This document shows positions 17,304 through 26,019 of a stretch of 64,000 bases of DNA, in pieces; within the stretch, counting starts at the first letter, position 1; each line of letters opens with the position of its first letter. Below the pieces are notes generated by a model that worked only from the letters and a program-made list of their open reading frames with translations, was not told the DNA's origin and did no database searches. This stretch comes from CAZRCZ01 sp964598765 (lineage in GTDB: Bacteria > Sumerlaeota > Sumerlaeia > MVZB01 > JAJFLK01): assembly GCA_964598765.1 (NCBI GenBank), contig CAZRCZ010000001.1, positions 124,001 through 188,000 on the forward strand. Direction: 5' to 3'. Both the position numbers and the translations under genes were made by a program.

Positions 17304-18659
17304 TTATTCCACCAATTCCACTTGTGGAGTGACCTGCTCCCGCGCAACCAAGCCCGACCAATAAGCCAGAACTTGCGAAGCGCGCGGGCGGCCGCCGGCG
17401 AATCCCGTCGCGCCCGGAGGACCGGTCAGCACCATCGGGACCAGCTCGCGTCCGACCCAATCGCAGGCGGCGCGATCTTGCGAGCGCGCGGTGACGCGAA
17501 GGGTGACTTCCGGCGGATCGAGATTGCCGGGGATGAGCGAGCCGTGGCATGAATTATATCCGACGGTCTCGATGTTCCAGCGTTCGATCTTGTTGCCGAG
17601 ATGTTCTTCGGTCCGCTTGCGGATCAACTTTCCGGCGGCGCGGGCTTTGGCGGCGGCTTCGGGCCAACAATAGGTGATTTGACCCGTGACCATCCATCCG
17701 TTCTCGTAGGTGCAGGAAACTTTTAGGGTGCTCGGCGCGGGGCGGCCCTTGACGCCCGAAACCTCGACGCGATTTTTTCCGGCGTCGCGCAGGCTGATCG
17801 TCGTGAAATCGGCGATGCAGTCGGGCGTCAGATAATTGCGCGGATCGCCGATTTCATAGACCAGTTGCTCTTTCAAAACGGGTTGGGCGATAAGTCCGCC
17901 GAGCGATTCGTGCTTGGTGATGACGGCGCGGTCGCGCGAGTGGACCTCGGCGATGGGAAAGCCGATTTTCTCGGCGTGGGGAATGGCGCGCCAATCGCCG
18001 AGATAATTTCCACCGCTGGCCTGCGCGCCACATTCGAGCAGATGGCCGACGACGGTCCCGAGCGCAAGCGCGTCCCAATCTTCCTCGGCGATGTTGAAGG
18101 CGTGGATCATCGGCGCGAGCGAAAGACCCGTGTCGGTGCATCGTCCCGTGACGACGATCTGCGCACCTTTGCGGAGCGCCTCGACGATGGGACGCGCGCC
18201 GAAATACACGTTCGCGCTCGAAAGCGTCGGAAGGATTTCCCCCAGCGCGGGACCGTCGGATTCCAGCGGCATGAGTTTCAAATCGGATGCGTTCCCCGCC
18301 GCGACCCGGTGCAGAATGTCGTCCCCTTCGACGATGCCCACCTTCAGACCCTTCAGGCCGAACTCGTCGGCCTTGGCGAGGAGCGCGCGGGCGCAGGCGC
18401 GCGGATTCACGCCTCCGGCGCTGGCGATGACCTTGACTTTTTTCGCCATGATGTCGGGCAGAAGCGGACCGATGTCGGTGATGAAATCCCCCGCGAATCC
18501 GGCGTTGGGGTCCTTGCGCTTCTGCTTGTGCATGATGCTCAGGGTCACTTCGGCGAGGTAATCCATGATGATGCAATCAATGGGGCCGGACTTGATCTGG
18601 AGTCCCGGCGCCTGCGGCCAATCTCCCCAATAACCCTGTCCACTTGCGATGCGGATCAT
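17304..18659 (-). CDS. AtuA/DUF1446 family protein, large N-terminal part
   Basis: A 451-residue protein with MIRIASGQGYWGDWPQA, IDCIIMDYLAEVTLSIM, DPNAGFAGDF and VIASAGGVNPRACARAL, all characteristic of the AtuA/DUF1446 family. It ends near GGRPRASQVLAYWS, where the large domain normally stops, so the ferredoxin-fold C-terminal domain is absent from this chain and encoded separately at 16128-16565. AtuA proteins occur in acyclic terpene and branched-chain acyl-CoA catabolic clusters. The dehydrogenase and carboxylase genes around it support the same context here. No catalytic residues are established for the family. Confidence 0.88.
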   Translation of the reverse strand: MIRIASGQGYWGDWPQAPGLQIKSGPIDCIIMDYLAEVTLSIMHKQKRKDPNAGFAGDFITDIGPLLPDIMAKKVKVIASAGGVNPRACARALLAKADEFGLKGLKVGIVEGDDILHRVAAGNASDLKLMPLESDGPALGEILPTLSSANVYFGARPIVEALRKGAQIVVTGRCTDTGLSLAPMIHAFNIAEEDWDALALGTVVGHLLECGAQASGGNYLGDWRAIPHAEKIGFPIAEVHSRDRAVITKHESLGGLIAQPVLKEQLVYEIGDPRNYLTPDCIADFTTISLRDAGKNRVEVSGVKGRPAPSTLKVSCTYENGWMVTGQITYCWPEAAAKARAAGKLIRKRTEEHLGNKIERWNIETVGYNSCHGSLIPGNLDPPEVTLRVTARSQDRAACDWVGRELVPMVLTGPPGATGFAGGRPRASQVLAYWSGLVAREQVTPQVELVE

Positions 18660-18688
18660 GTTAATTCATCCTTGTAGAATTCCAGCCA

Positions 18689-18766
18689 ATCACCGCGGAG
18701 GAACCGAGACGCTACTGACAAGAGTTTCACCCTGCAAGTTCCTCTCTGTTTCTCCGTGGTGAATCC
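18689..18766. repeat. Palindromic repeat family A between AtuA and acyl-CoA dehydrogenase genes
   Basis: A degenerate left arm (CACCGCGGAGGAACCGAGAC) and a well-conserved right arm (CCTCTCTGTTTCTCCGTGGT) are separated by about 30 bases. The element fills nearly the whole 112-base spacer and could form a hairpin in the transcript. Confidence 0.65.
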
Positions 18767-18771
18767 TTTAC

Positions 18772-19929
18772 TCACTCCCCATACCCCAACCGCTTCGACA
18801 AATTCCTTGCGATAAGCACCCGCAGAATTTCGCTCGTTCCCTCGCCGATTTCGCAGAGCTTGGCGTCGCGCATGTGGCGCTCGACGTTGTAATCGCGCAG
18901 GTAGCCGTAGCCGCCGTGAATTTGAATGGCGTCCATACAAACTTGCGTCGCCATTTCGGAGGCGAAAACTTTCGTGATCGGCGCTTCGTAGGTCGTGGAG
19001 CGTCCCTCGTCCTGAAGGGCGGCGGCTTGCAGAATCAGCAACCGCGACGCCTCGACCCGCGCCGCCATGTCGGCGAGTTTGGCCTGAATCTGCTGATGCT
19101 GGATGATCGGCACGCCGAAGGCGACGCGCTCATGGGCGTATTTGACGCTGTCCTCCATCGCGCCGCGCGCCAGACCGAGCGAAATCGCCGAGACCATGAT
19201 CCGTCCGCGCTCCAGAACTTTGCGCACGTCATTGAAGGCTTGATCCGGTTTTCCGAGAAGTTGGGCGTTGGAAACGCGGACGTTTTCAAGGCGCACCGTC
19301 ACCGTGTCCGAGGAGCGCATCCCCAGTTTTTCCTCCGGTTTACCGGTCGAAAGACCCGGCGTTCCGCGCTCGACGATGAACGCGCCGACGCCTCTGCTGG
19401 ACTGCCCCGGCGTCGTCATCGCCATGACGACGTAGGTTCCGGCGCGATCGCCGTTGGTGATGAATTGCTTCGCGCCATTCAAAATCCAGTGGTCGCCGTC
19501 GCGGACCGCGCGGGTCGTCATCGCCGCCGCGTCGGTTCCCGATCCCGGCTCGGTCAGACACCAGCTTCCGATCTGATTGCCGCGAGCCAGCGGCGGAAGA
19601 AATCGCGCTTTTTGCTCGTGGGTTCCGCCCTCTAAGATGTGCGCGCAACAAAGTCCGTTGTGCGCCTCGACGGCCAAAGCGAGGCCACCGTCGTGCCGCG
19701 CCAGTTCCTCAAGCACAATCGCGAACGCAAGGTGATTTCCCCCCGCGCCGCCGTATTCCTCCGGAACCATGATTCCCATGAATCCTTGCTCGCCGAGTTT
19801 CTTGATCATCGCGTCGGGATACCGCGCCTGCCGGTCCCACTCCTGCGCGTGGGGCGCGACTTGTTCGGCGGCAAACCGCGAGGCGATTTGCCGGAGGGCG
19901 TTCAGTTCGTCGGGGAGGTCAAAGTTCAC
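18772..19929 (-). CDS. Acyl-CoA dehydrogenase
   Basis: A 385-residue FAD enzyme of standard length. It has EEYGGAGGNHLAFAIVLEEL near residue 60, WCLTEPGSGTDAAAM (FAD-binding TEP.SGSD motif), ADMAARVEASRLL, and the C-terminal HGGYGYLRDYNVERHMRD and CEIGEGTSEI, where the Glu before GTSE is the position of the catalytic base in this family. The start ATG at 19929 is 7 bases after the stop of the gene at 19937. Together with the carboxylase beta subunit and AtuA it suggests isovaleryl-, citronellyl- or similar branched acyl-CoA oxidation. Confidence 0.9.
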   Translation of the reverse strand: MNFDLPDELNALRQIASRFAAEQVAPHAQEWDRQARYPDAMIKKLGEQGFMGIMVPEEYGGAGGNHLAFAIVLEELARHDGGLALAVEAHNGLCCAHILEGGTHEQKARFLPPLARGNQIGSWCLTEPGSGTDAAAMTTRAVRDGDHWILNGAKQFITNGDRAGTYVVMAMTTPGQSSRGVGAFIVERGTPGLSTGKPEEKLGMRSSDTVTVRLENVRVSNAQLLGKPDQAFNDVRKVLERGRIMVSAISLGLARGAMEDSVKYAHERVAFGVPIIQHQQIQAKLADMAARVEASRLLILQAAALQDEGRSTTYEAPITKVFASEMATQVCMDAIQIHGGYGYLRDYNVERHMRDAKLCEIGEGTSEILRVLIARNLSKRLGYGE

Positions 19930-19936
19930 TATTCTA

Positions 19937-20728
19937 TCATTTCAACGGGCGTAGCGGCTCAATCTTTTCCTGCAACAGTTCGATCAGCACGCCTCCCGGT
20001 CCCTCGATGAACGCGAGTTTGGCTTGGAGCATTTTCTTGGGTTCCGTGACGAACTTCACATTTTTTTCCTTCAATCCCTTGGCGGTGGCGTCCAGATCAT
20101 CCACCTGCCAGCCGATGTGATCCACCGACCGCCCCACCGTCGGCAATTTTTCCTTGGGGGTTTTTTGCGCGATGATCCAAATGTCGTCAACGTGGAGGGC
20201 CGGAAGAACGCCTTGATACTTCGTGATTTCGCCGCCGAAATTTTCCTGATACCACTTGAGCGTCACGTCCGGATCGGTGACGTGAAGATGGACGTGGTGA
20301 AAGCCGATCAGGTCGGGGTCCTGCATGACCTCGATCTTCGTGCCCCACGGGTCCTGAATGAATCCGAACTTGATTTTTCCAAGTCCGCGCGCCGGAGCGA
20401 TGATCTTGATCCCCGCCGCCTCGAATTCCTTCATCTTGGCGTCCAGATCACGGAACGAAAAACCGATGTGGTCAATCGTGCTCCCGTCGCTCCCCGGAAA
20501 CCCGGCGGGCTTTTCGAAGAAGAGAATGTTCGTCTTGCCGAAAACCGCGCCGTCGTAAAGCGCGACGTGCTCGTAGCGCCCCTCCATGTATTTGGCATAC
20601 CACTCCGCCCCCTCCTTGGTGTTGACGGCGTTGAGGTGGACGTGATGCCATTTGGCGGCGTGGGCTTGAGACGTCCAAGCCGCGAAAGCAAAAACAAAAA
20701 GTGAAACCCAAGGGCGTTTTGAAATCAT
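19937..20728 (-). CDS. Exported double-VOC (glyoxalase/dioxygenase-fold) protein
   Basis: A 263-residue protein with a clear signal peptide (ISKRPWVSLFVFAFAAWTSQAHA) and two vicinal-oxygen-chelate domains, one starting WHHVHLNAVN and the other FHHVHLHVTD. Each contains a paired DHIGF or DHIGW strand and ends near a Glu. The His/Glu pairs fit metal-binding positions of VOC proteins. Export is unusual for glyoxalase-like enzymes, which are mostly cytoplasmic. It lies at the promoter-proximal end of the reverse operon with the acyl-CoA dehydrogenase. Confidence 0.8.
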   Translation of the reverse strand: MISKRPWVSLFVFAFAAWTSQAHAAKWHHVHLNAVNTKEGAEWYAKYMEGRYEHVALYDGAVFGKTNILFFEKPAGFPGSDGSTIDHIGFSFRDLDAKMKEFEAAGIKIIAPARGLGKIKFGFIQDPWGTKIEVMQDPDLIGFHHVHLHVTDPDVTLKWYQENFGGEITKYQGVLPALHVDDIWIIAQKTPKEKLPTVGRSVDHIGWQVDDLDATAKGLKEKNVKFVTEPKKMLQAKLAFIEGPGGVLIELLQEKIEPLRPLK

Positions 20729-20798
20729 GGTTTGTTAAAATCCTCTCTTGTAGATCGGCTCCCCGGAGCCGACTTCGGGGATGTTGACCCGACCTGAG

Positions 20799-20868
20799 TT
20801 TCGGTTAGCTTGCGTGGAAATCGGATGAATCTTCAATGAAAATTCACCGCGATTTCCACGAACCGAAA
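20799..20868. repeat. Extended inverted repeat in divergent intergenic region
   Basis: CGTGGAAATCG (20813-20823) is perfectly complementary to CGATTTCCACG (20850-20860). The symmetry continues outward with TTTCGGTT and AACCGAAA after a 6-base bulge in the left arm. It lies between the divergent VOC and carboxylase genes and may be an operator or another mobile palindrome. A smaller hairpin, TCGGCTCCCCGGAGCCGA, sits at about 20754-20771. Confidence 0.65.
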
Positions 20869-20946
20869 GATTTTTCGTGAAATTCATCTTGTCAATTTTG
20901 TAAATCCTGTCCATTCATTAGAGGAACGGAGTTAAAGAATCTTTCC

Positions 20947-22560
20947 ATGCCCAGCCCCCATCGCGCCGCCAACCAAACTGCCATTGAAACGCTTGACCGG
21001 CGTCTCGCCGAAAACGCCGTTGCCGGATCAGCGTCCGCCATCGAGCGGCAACACGCCAAAAGTAAGCTGACCATCCCCGAACGGCTCGACCTCCTTTTCG
21101 ATCCCGCCGCGCCGAGGTTCGAGGTCGGCGCGTTCGCCGCGATGGGGATGTATGAAGCCGAAGGGCAAATCTCCTCGGCGGGCGTGCGGACCGTCATCGG
21201 CAAGGTGAGCGGGCGCGATTGCATTGTCATCGCCAACGATTCGATGGTCAAAAGCGGAACGTGGTTTCCTCTGACCATCAAAAAGATTCTGCGCGCGCAA
21301 GAGATCGGCCTCGAAAACCGTTTGCCGCTCATTTATCTCGTGGATTCCGGCGGGCTGTTTCTTCCGCTTCAGGCCGAATCGTTTCCCGACCGGGAGCACG
21401 GCGGACGGATTTTCTACAACAACGCGCGAATTTCCGCCGCTGGTGTTCCGCAAATCGCCGCCGTCATGGGACCATGCGTCGCCGGCGGAGCCTACATTCC
21501 CGCGCTCTGTGACGAATTGGAAATGGTCGAGGGAACGGGCGGAATTTTTCTCGGCGGACCGCATCTGGTCAAGGCCGCCATCGGCGAAGTCGCCGACATC
21601 GAGCAACTGGGGGGATCGAAAACTCATGCGCGCCTGAGCGGCATGGCAGATTACGAGGCAAAGAACGACGCCGAATGTCTCGCCCATCTGCGCGAGTTGG
21701 TCAAGCAATGGCCGACCGCTCCCGCCACGACGTATGCGAGGGAGGCATCCACGGAAGCCGAAGAGAGCGCCGACAAGATTCTCGACACCCTTCCGGCGGA
21801 TCGGCGCGTTCCCTACGACATGCGCGCGATTCTGAAGTGCGTCGTGGATGCCGGAAGTTGGAATGAATACAAGGAGGATTACGGCCAGACGCTTCTCACC
21901 GCGACGGCGCGGATCGGCGGTCTCGTCGTCGGCGTCATCGCCAATCAAAGGCTCATGTGCAAGAACGGACGAGGCGAAATGCAGATTGGCGGCGTGATTT
22001 ATTCCGATTCGTCCGACAAAGCGGCGCGATTCATCCTCAACTGCAACCAAAAGCAGACGCCGCTTCTTTTCGTTCAGGATGTCACCGGATTCATGGTCGG
22101 CACGCGCGCCGAGCAAGGGGGCATCATCAAGGACGGCGCGAAGCTCGTCAACGCCGTCAGCAATTGCAGAGTCCCCAAGGTCACGCTCGTCATTGGCAAC
22201 AGCTACGGCGCGGGAAATTACGCGCTTTGCGGTCGCGCCTTCAGCCCGCGATTCATGGTCGCGTGGCCGTCGGCGAAGATCGCCGTCATGGGAGGCGATC
22301 AAGCCGCCGACACGATTCTCAGCATCGAAAAAACCAAAGTGAAGAAAGAAGATCTGACGCCGGAGCGCGAAAAGGAGATCCTCGACAAAATCCGCAAAAC
22401 CTACGAGGAAGCGACGACGCCTTATTACGCGGCGGCGCGGCTTTGGATTGACGCGATCATTGATCCGCGCCGGACGCGCGAAACGTTGATCCATCTCTTT
22501 TCCATCGCTTGTCGCCACGATCCTCCGGCCGATTTTAAGGTCGGAGTTTTTCAGGTTTAG
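20947..22560 (+). CDS. Acyl-CoA carboxylase beta (carboxyltransferase) subunit, MCC/GCC type
   Basis: A 537-residue carboxyltransferase. The N-terminal half has the acyl-CoA-binding SAGVRTVIGKVSGRDC and the oxyanion-hole GPCVAGGAYIPALCDE. The C-terminal half has VTGFMVGTRAEQGGIIKDGAKLV, GNSYGAGNYALCGRAFSPRF and VMGGDQAADT. These match methylcrotonyl- and geranyl-CoA carboxylase beta subunits more than propionyl-CoA carboxylase. The biotin-carrying alpha subunit is not in the window. It would carboxylate a branched unsaturated acyl-CoA formed by the neighbouring dehydrogenase. Confidence 0.9.
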   Translation: MPSPHRAANQTAIETLDRRLAENAVAGSASAIERQHAKSKLTIPERLDLLFDPAAPRFEVGAFAAMGMYEAEGQISSAGVRTVIGKVSGRDCIVIANDSMVKSGTWFPLTIKKILRAQEIGLENRLPLIYLVDSGGLFLPLQAESFPDREHGGRIFYNNARISAAGVPQIAAVMGPCVAGGAYIPALCDELEMVEGTGGIFLGGPHLVKAAIGEVADIEQLGGSKTHARLSGMADYEAKNDAECLAHLRELVKQWPTAPATTYAREASTEAEESADKILDTLPADRRVPYDMRAILKCVVDAGSWNEYKEDYGQTLLTATARIGGLVVGVIANQRLMCKNGRGEMQIGGVIYSDSSDKAARFILNCNQKQTPLLFVQDVTGFMVGTRAEQGGIIKDGAKLVNAVSNCRVPKVTLVIGNSYGAGNYALCGRAFSPRFMVAWPSAKIAVMGGDQAADTILSIEKTKVKKEDLTPEREKEILDKIRKTYEEATTPYYAAARLWIDAIIDPRRTRETLIHLFSIACRHDPPADFKVGVFQV

Positions 22561-22583
22561 GCCGGGGGATGTCCGAATGAAAA

Positions 22584-22659
22584 TTCACCACAGAGACACA
22601 GAGAAGTAGATAAAATGGGTTCTTGCAGTCGACAAACTTCTCTGTGTCTCCGTGGTGAA
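22584..22659. repeat. Near-perfect palindromic repeat family A between convergent genes
   Basis: The left arm at 22584-22606 starts TTCACCACAGAGACACAGAG. The right arm at 22637-22659 is its complement with 22 of 23 positions matching. The element lies between the carboxylase stop (22560) and the stop of the convergent oxidoreductase (22663), so a hairpin here could end transcription from both sides, though no U-tract follows. Confidence 0.85.
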
Positions 22660-22662
22660 TCA

Positions 22663-23739
22663 CTATTTCCTTCCCTTCGTCTTCCGGATTTCCCACATCG
22701 GCACCGGCTTTCCAGTCTCCGCCGAGAGATCGGCGGCGAAAAGAACCTCGTGCGTCTTGATCGCGTGGCGCAGACTGGTCAGCGGCATCTCCTTGCCCCG
22801 ATTGATCGCGTCGAAGAACGCCTGAAACTGCGCCTGATAGGGATGATCCGAAACGTCGCCCGAATCGAGCATCTTCATGCTCAGCTCGCTCCATTTGTTT
22901 TTGTTCAGTCCGGCGAGGCGCGTCGAATGAAATTTGTTGTCCAGCAAGCTTCCTTCGCTCCCGACGAGATGAACGTGGAAATAATAAGGTTGAATGCAAT
23001 CCACGATGGACGCGACCTTGCCGACGCGGCCATCGGTGAACTTCAGAATCGTCACGCTACTTGTGTCGTATTCGTATTTCTTAAAATCGGCGTTGGAGGA
23101 TTTCGTGGAATAACTCGCCACCTCCTCGACTTGGTCTCCCATGAAAAGGAGAAGGCCGTCGAGCGCGTGGCATCCGGCGGTCAGCAAACTGCTCCCGCCC
23201 ATCGCTTTGCGGATGTTCCAACGGTATTGTCCATACCACGGTCCGATGCCGTGATAATAATCCACCTCGCCGTAATGGATTTTGCCGAGCAGACCTTGGT
23301 CAAGGACTGCCTTGGTGGTTTGGAATTGACTGGAGAATCGGCACTCGAAACAGACGCAGGTGAACACGCCCGCTTCCTTGACGGCGGCCTGAATCGCCCT
23401 GCAATCCTCCAATGAAAGCGCGAGCGGCTTTTCGATGATGAGATGTTTGCCCGCCTTGGCGGCGGCGACGGCCTGCGCGGCGTGGGTCGAGTGATAACTG
23501 CAAATTGAAACGACGTGGATCGAGGGATCGTCGAGCATTTTTTCGAGGTCGTCGAAATAGGCGATCTTGCCGCCGTGCCGCGCCGAGAGTTCTTTGGGAT
23601 CCTGCTTGCGCGAGGAATAAATCGCCGAAACCCGCGCGCCGGGAATGGCATTAATCGCCTCGATGTGCGCCCCGGCCACCCAGCCGTAGCCGATGATGCC
23701 GACGTTAAGTTCTTTCCCGTTCGGATTTTCGCTTTTCAT
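22663..23739 (-). CDS. Gfo/Idh/MocA family oxidoreductase
   Basis: A 358-residue NAD(P)-dependent oxidoreductase with a Rossmann start NVGIIGYGWVAGAHIEAI, VVSICSYHSTHAAQAVAA, and the EKPLALS motif carrying the catalytic Lys. LTAGCHALDGLLLFMGD supplies the conserved His of the C-terminal domain. No signal peptide is present, so it is cytoplasmic, unlike the related protein at 32395. Substrate probably a sugar or inositol derivative. It is the last gene of the reverse-strand block that begins with dnaE, 63 bases after the molybdoenzyme stop. Confidence 0.87.
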   Translation of the reverse strand: MKSENPNGKELNVGIIGYGWVAGAHIEAINAIPGARVSAIYSSRKQDPKELSARHGGKIAYFDDLEKMLDDPSIHVVSICSYHSTHAAQAVAAAKAGKHLIIEKPLALSLEDCRAIQAAVKEAGVFTCVCFECRFSSQFQTTKAVLDQGLLGKIHYGEVDYYHGIGPWYGQYRWNIRKAMGGSSLLTAGCHALDGLLLFMGDQVEEVASYSTKSSNADFKKYEYDTSSVTILKFTDGRVGKVASIVDCIQPYYFHVHLVGSEGSLLDNKFHSTRLAGLNKNKWSELSMKMLDSGDVSDHPYQAQFQAFFDAINRGKEMPLTSLRHAIKTHEVLFAADLSAETGKPVPMWEIRKTKGRK

Positions 23740-23802
23740 AAGTCTTGAACCTCTCTTCGCCGCTCTCCGGGCGTCGAGGAGAGAATATCAAGTCTGCCTC
23801 GA

Positions 23803-26019
23803 TCACACACGCTCGATTTTCACAAAGGCGTTGTAATCCGGCACGTTGCTGATCGGGTCGTATTCCTGCGCAATGAGAACGTTGGCTTCGGGCCAGAACA
23901 CCTGAACGGACCCGGCGTGAACGTCGCCGATTTTGACTTCGCCGCGCATTGCGCCGATTTCGTTCGAGAGCGAAACGGCGTCGCCGTCCCTCACGCCGAG
24001 TTTCATCGCGTCCGATTCGGCGACGATCACGCAATTCCGATGTCGCGCGCCGGTGATCGGATCGCTTTCGCCGTAGGTCATCGAATTGAATTGTTTGCCG
24101 CGCCGGGTCGTCAAGGCGAACATTCCCTCCGGCGGTCGTTTGGGTTTGGACGCGAGAACGGTGAATCGCCCGCGCCCTTCCGGCATCTTGGGGCAAACGC
24201 CTCCTTCGAGCAATCGCTCGCCTCCCCATTGAATCCAGTCTCCCTCTTTTTTCAGCCCCGCGATTCCCTTATAGACGGGCATTGTTCTTTCCATTTCATC
24301 TCGGATTTGCGCGGGAGATTCATGGCCGAAAAATGTTTTGCCGTTGGACAGAACGGCTTGGCCGATTAGCGCCGGAATTTCCCATTCGGCCTTGGCTTCG
24401 GCGATTCGCGGTCCCGGAATTTCCGGCGAGAATCGAATCCGCCGTTCGGTCGAGGTGCTCGTCACACCGCCGGTATGTTCGTAGCGCGTCTGCGCCGGAA
24501 GGACCAGCACAGCCTCGCCCGGCTCGCAAAGCGTGGAAGTGTTGAAGACAATATCTTGATGAATACGGAAGGCGATCTTGCCGAAGGTTTCTTCCATCGC
24601 GCGGCGGTCGGGCATCGTCTCCAGCAGATTGCCGCCGATGTTGTAGAGGACGTCTATCTCGCCGCGTTGCGCCGCGCGAAACATCATCGGCGTGGTGAGG
24701 CCGGGCGCGGAGGGAACGGGATGCCCCCACCAATCGGCGAATTGCTTCGCGTTCGTTTCGTTAACCGCATAGCCTCCCGGAAATTTATTCGGCGCGACGC
24801 CGCACTCGCCGCCCCCTTGCACGCCGCTGTGGCCCCGGATCGGCATGATGCCCGTTTTCGTTCGCCCGATCATCCCGCGCGCAAGCGCGAGATTCACGAC
24901 GGCAAAAACGTTGTCCACGCCGTTCGTGTGCTGGGTCAGCCCCATGCTGTAGCAAATCACGGCGGTCTGCGCGCGGGCGTAGGCTTGGGCGAAGCGAACC
25001 ATGTCGGCGCGTTTTACGCCCGACGCCTCTTCCAGATCGTTCCAGCTTTGGTTCTCCAAATTCTTTTTCATTTCGTCGAACCCGGCCGTGTGTTCCCCGA
25101 TGAATTGCAGATTGACGCCGCCAGTCTCGATGAGATGCTTGAGAACGCCGTTGATGAACGCGATGTCGCCGCCGATGCGAACCTGAAAAAAATCGTCCGT
25201 CAACTCGGTGCCGAAAATCGCGCTCGAAGGAACGGAGGGAACCCAATACCGCTCCAGCGACGGCTCGAAGTAGGGATTGACGACGAAAATTTTCGTCCCC
25301 TTCTGCTTCGCGTAGTGCATGTATTTAACGGTGACGGGTTGGTTGTTGGCAAGGTCGGTCCCGAAGAGGATCAGGAGATCGGTCCCGATGAAATCGGAAA
25401 GCTGGCAGGTGGGGGCGGAGACGCCGAGAGTCGCGCTGAGCCCGTCCACCGTTGGCGCATGGCAGAGCCGCGCCGCCAAATCCACGTTGTTCGTCCCGAG
25501 CAATCGCGCCAGCTTCTGGAAGACGTAATACGCCTCGTTGGTCAACCCGCGCGAAGTGGCGAAATAGGCGGTCCGGTTGGAGGGCGTCGCCTTGAATTTT
25601 TCCGCCGCGATTCCGATCGCTTCATCCCATGAGATTCTTCGAAAGCCTCGATCTCCTCTGCGATATAGAAACGGATAGGGAATCCGTCCCAACGCCTGAA
25701 GGTCGGCGTTGGACATTTCTCGCAAACGCGCGATGTTCGCGACGTCTTCAACCTTCAGCGGTCCCATCGTGTTGAGCCGCAGGAGTTTCAACCGCGTCAG
25801 ACAAAGATGCGTTCCTTGGAGGACGTTGTCTTTCAGACCGTAAGGTCCGAGCGAGCACCCGTCACAGACGCCGTGATTCAAAATCCGCCACGCGTAACCG
25901 AGGTTGTCGCGGTTTTCCCACGCGACCTTCGCCATTTCCCGAAAATGACGCGGCTTGTTCGGTTCGAGGAGACCGAAGGGGATGCTGAGCTTCCGAGAAG
26001 TTTTGCGAGTTTCATTCAT
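23803..26019 (-). CDS. FdhF/YdeP-type molybdopterin oxidoreductase alpha subunit
   Basis: A 738-residue Mo-bis-MGD enzyme. The N-terminal block GVCDGCSLGPYGLKD with GTHLCLTRLKLLRLNT is the hallmark of the YdeP-type branch. ARLCHAPTVDGLSATLG gives the cysteine at the expected Mo-ligand position, and GHSGVQGGGECGV and NIGGNLLETMPD are cofactor-binding loops. The C-terminal beta domain has LASKPKRPPEG and NSMTYGESDPI. Its substrate is not known; formate-dehydrogenase-like chemistry is only one possibility. The ATG at 26019 overlaps the stop of the upstream gene, and fdhD two genes upstream would supply the sulfur-transfer factor such enzymes need. Confidence 0.88.
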   Translation of the reverse strand: MNETRKTSRKLSIPFGLLEPNKPRHFREMAKVAWENRDNLGYAWRILNHGVCDGCSLGPYGLKDNVLQGTHLCLTRLKLLRLNTMGPLKVEDVANIARLREMSNADLQALGRIPYPFLYRRGDRGFRRISWDEAIGIAAEKFKATPSNRTAYFATSRGLTNEAYYVFQKLARLLGTNNVDLAARLCHAPTVDGLSATLGVSAPTCQLSDFIGTDLLILFGTDLANNQPVTVKYMHYAKQKGTKIFVVNPYFEPSLERYWVPSVPSSAIFGTELTDDFFQVRIGGDIAFINGVLKHLIETGGVNLQFIGEHTAGFDEMKKNLENQSWNDLEEASGVKRADMVRFAQAYARAQTAVICYSMGLTQHTNGVDNVFAVVNLALARGMIGRTKTGIMPIRGHSGVQGGGECGVAPNKFPGGYAVNETNAKQFADWWGHPVPSAPGLTTPMMFRAAQRGEIDVLYNIGGNLLETMPDRRAMEETFGKIAFRIHQDIVFNTSTLCEPGEAVLVLPAQTRYEHTGGVTSTSTERRIRFSPEIPGPRIAEAKAEWEIPALIGQAVLSNGKTFFGHESPAQIRDEMERTMPVYKGIAGLKKEGDWIQWGGERLLEGGVCPKMPEGRGRFTVLASKPKRPPEGMFALTTRRGKQFNSMTYGESDPITGARHRNCVIVAESDAMKLGVRDGDAVSLSNEIGAMRGEVKIGDVHAGSVQVFWPEANVLIAQEYDPISNVPDYNAFVKIERV

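Noticed and set aside
21028..22518. 496-codon reverse frame opposite the carboxylase gene
   Set aside because: Antisense shadow; the plus strand encodes a full carboxyltransferase.
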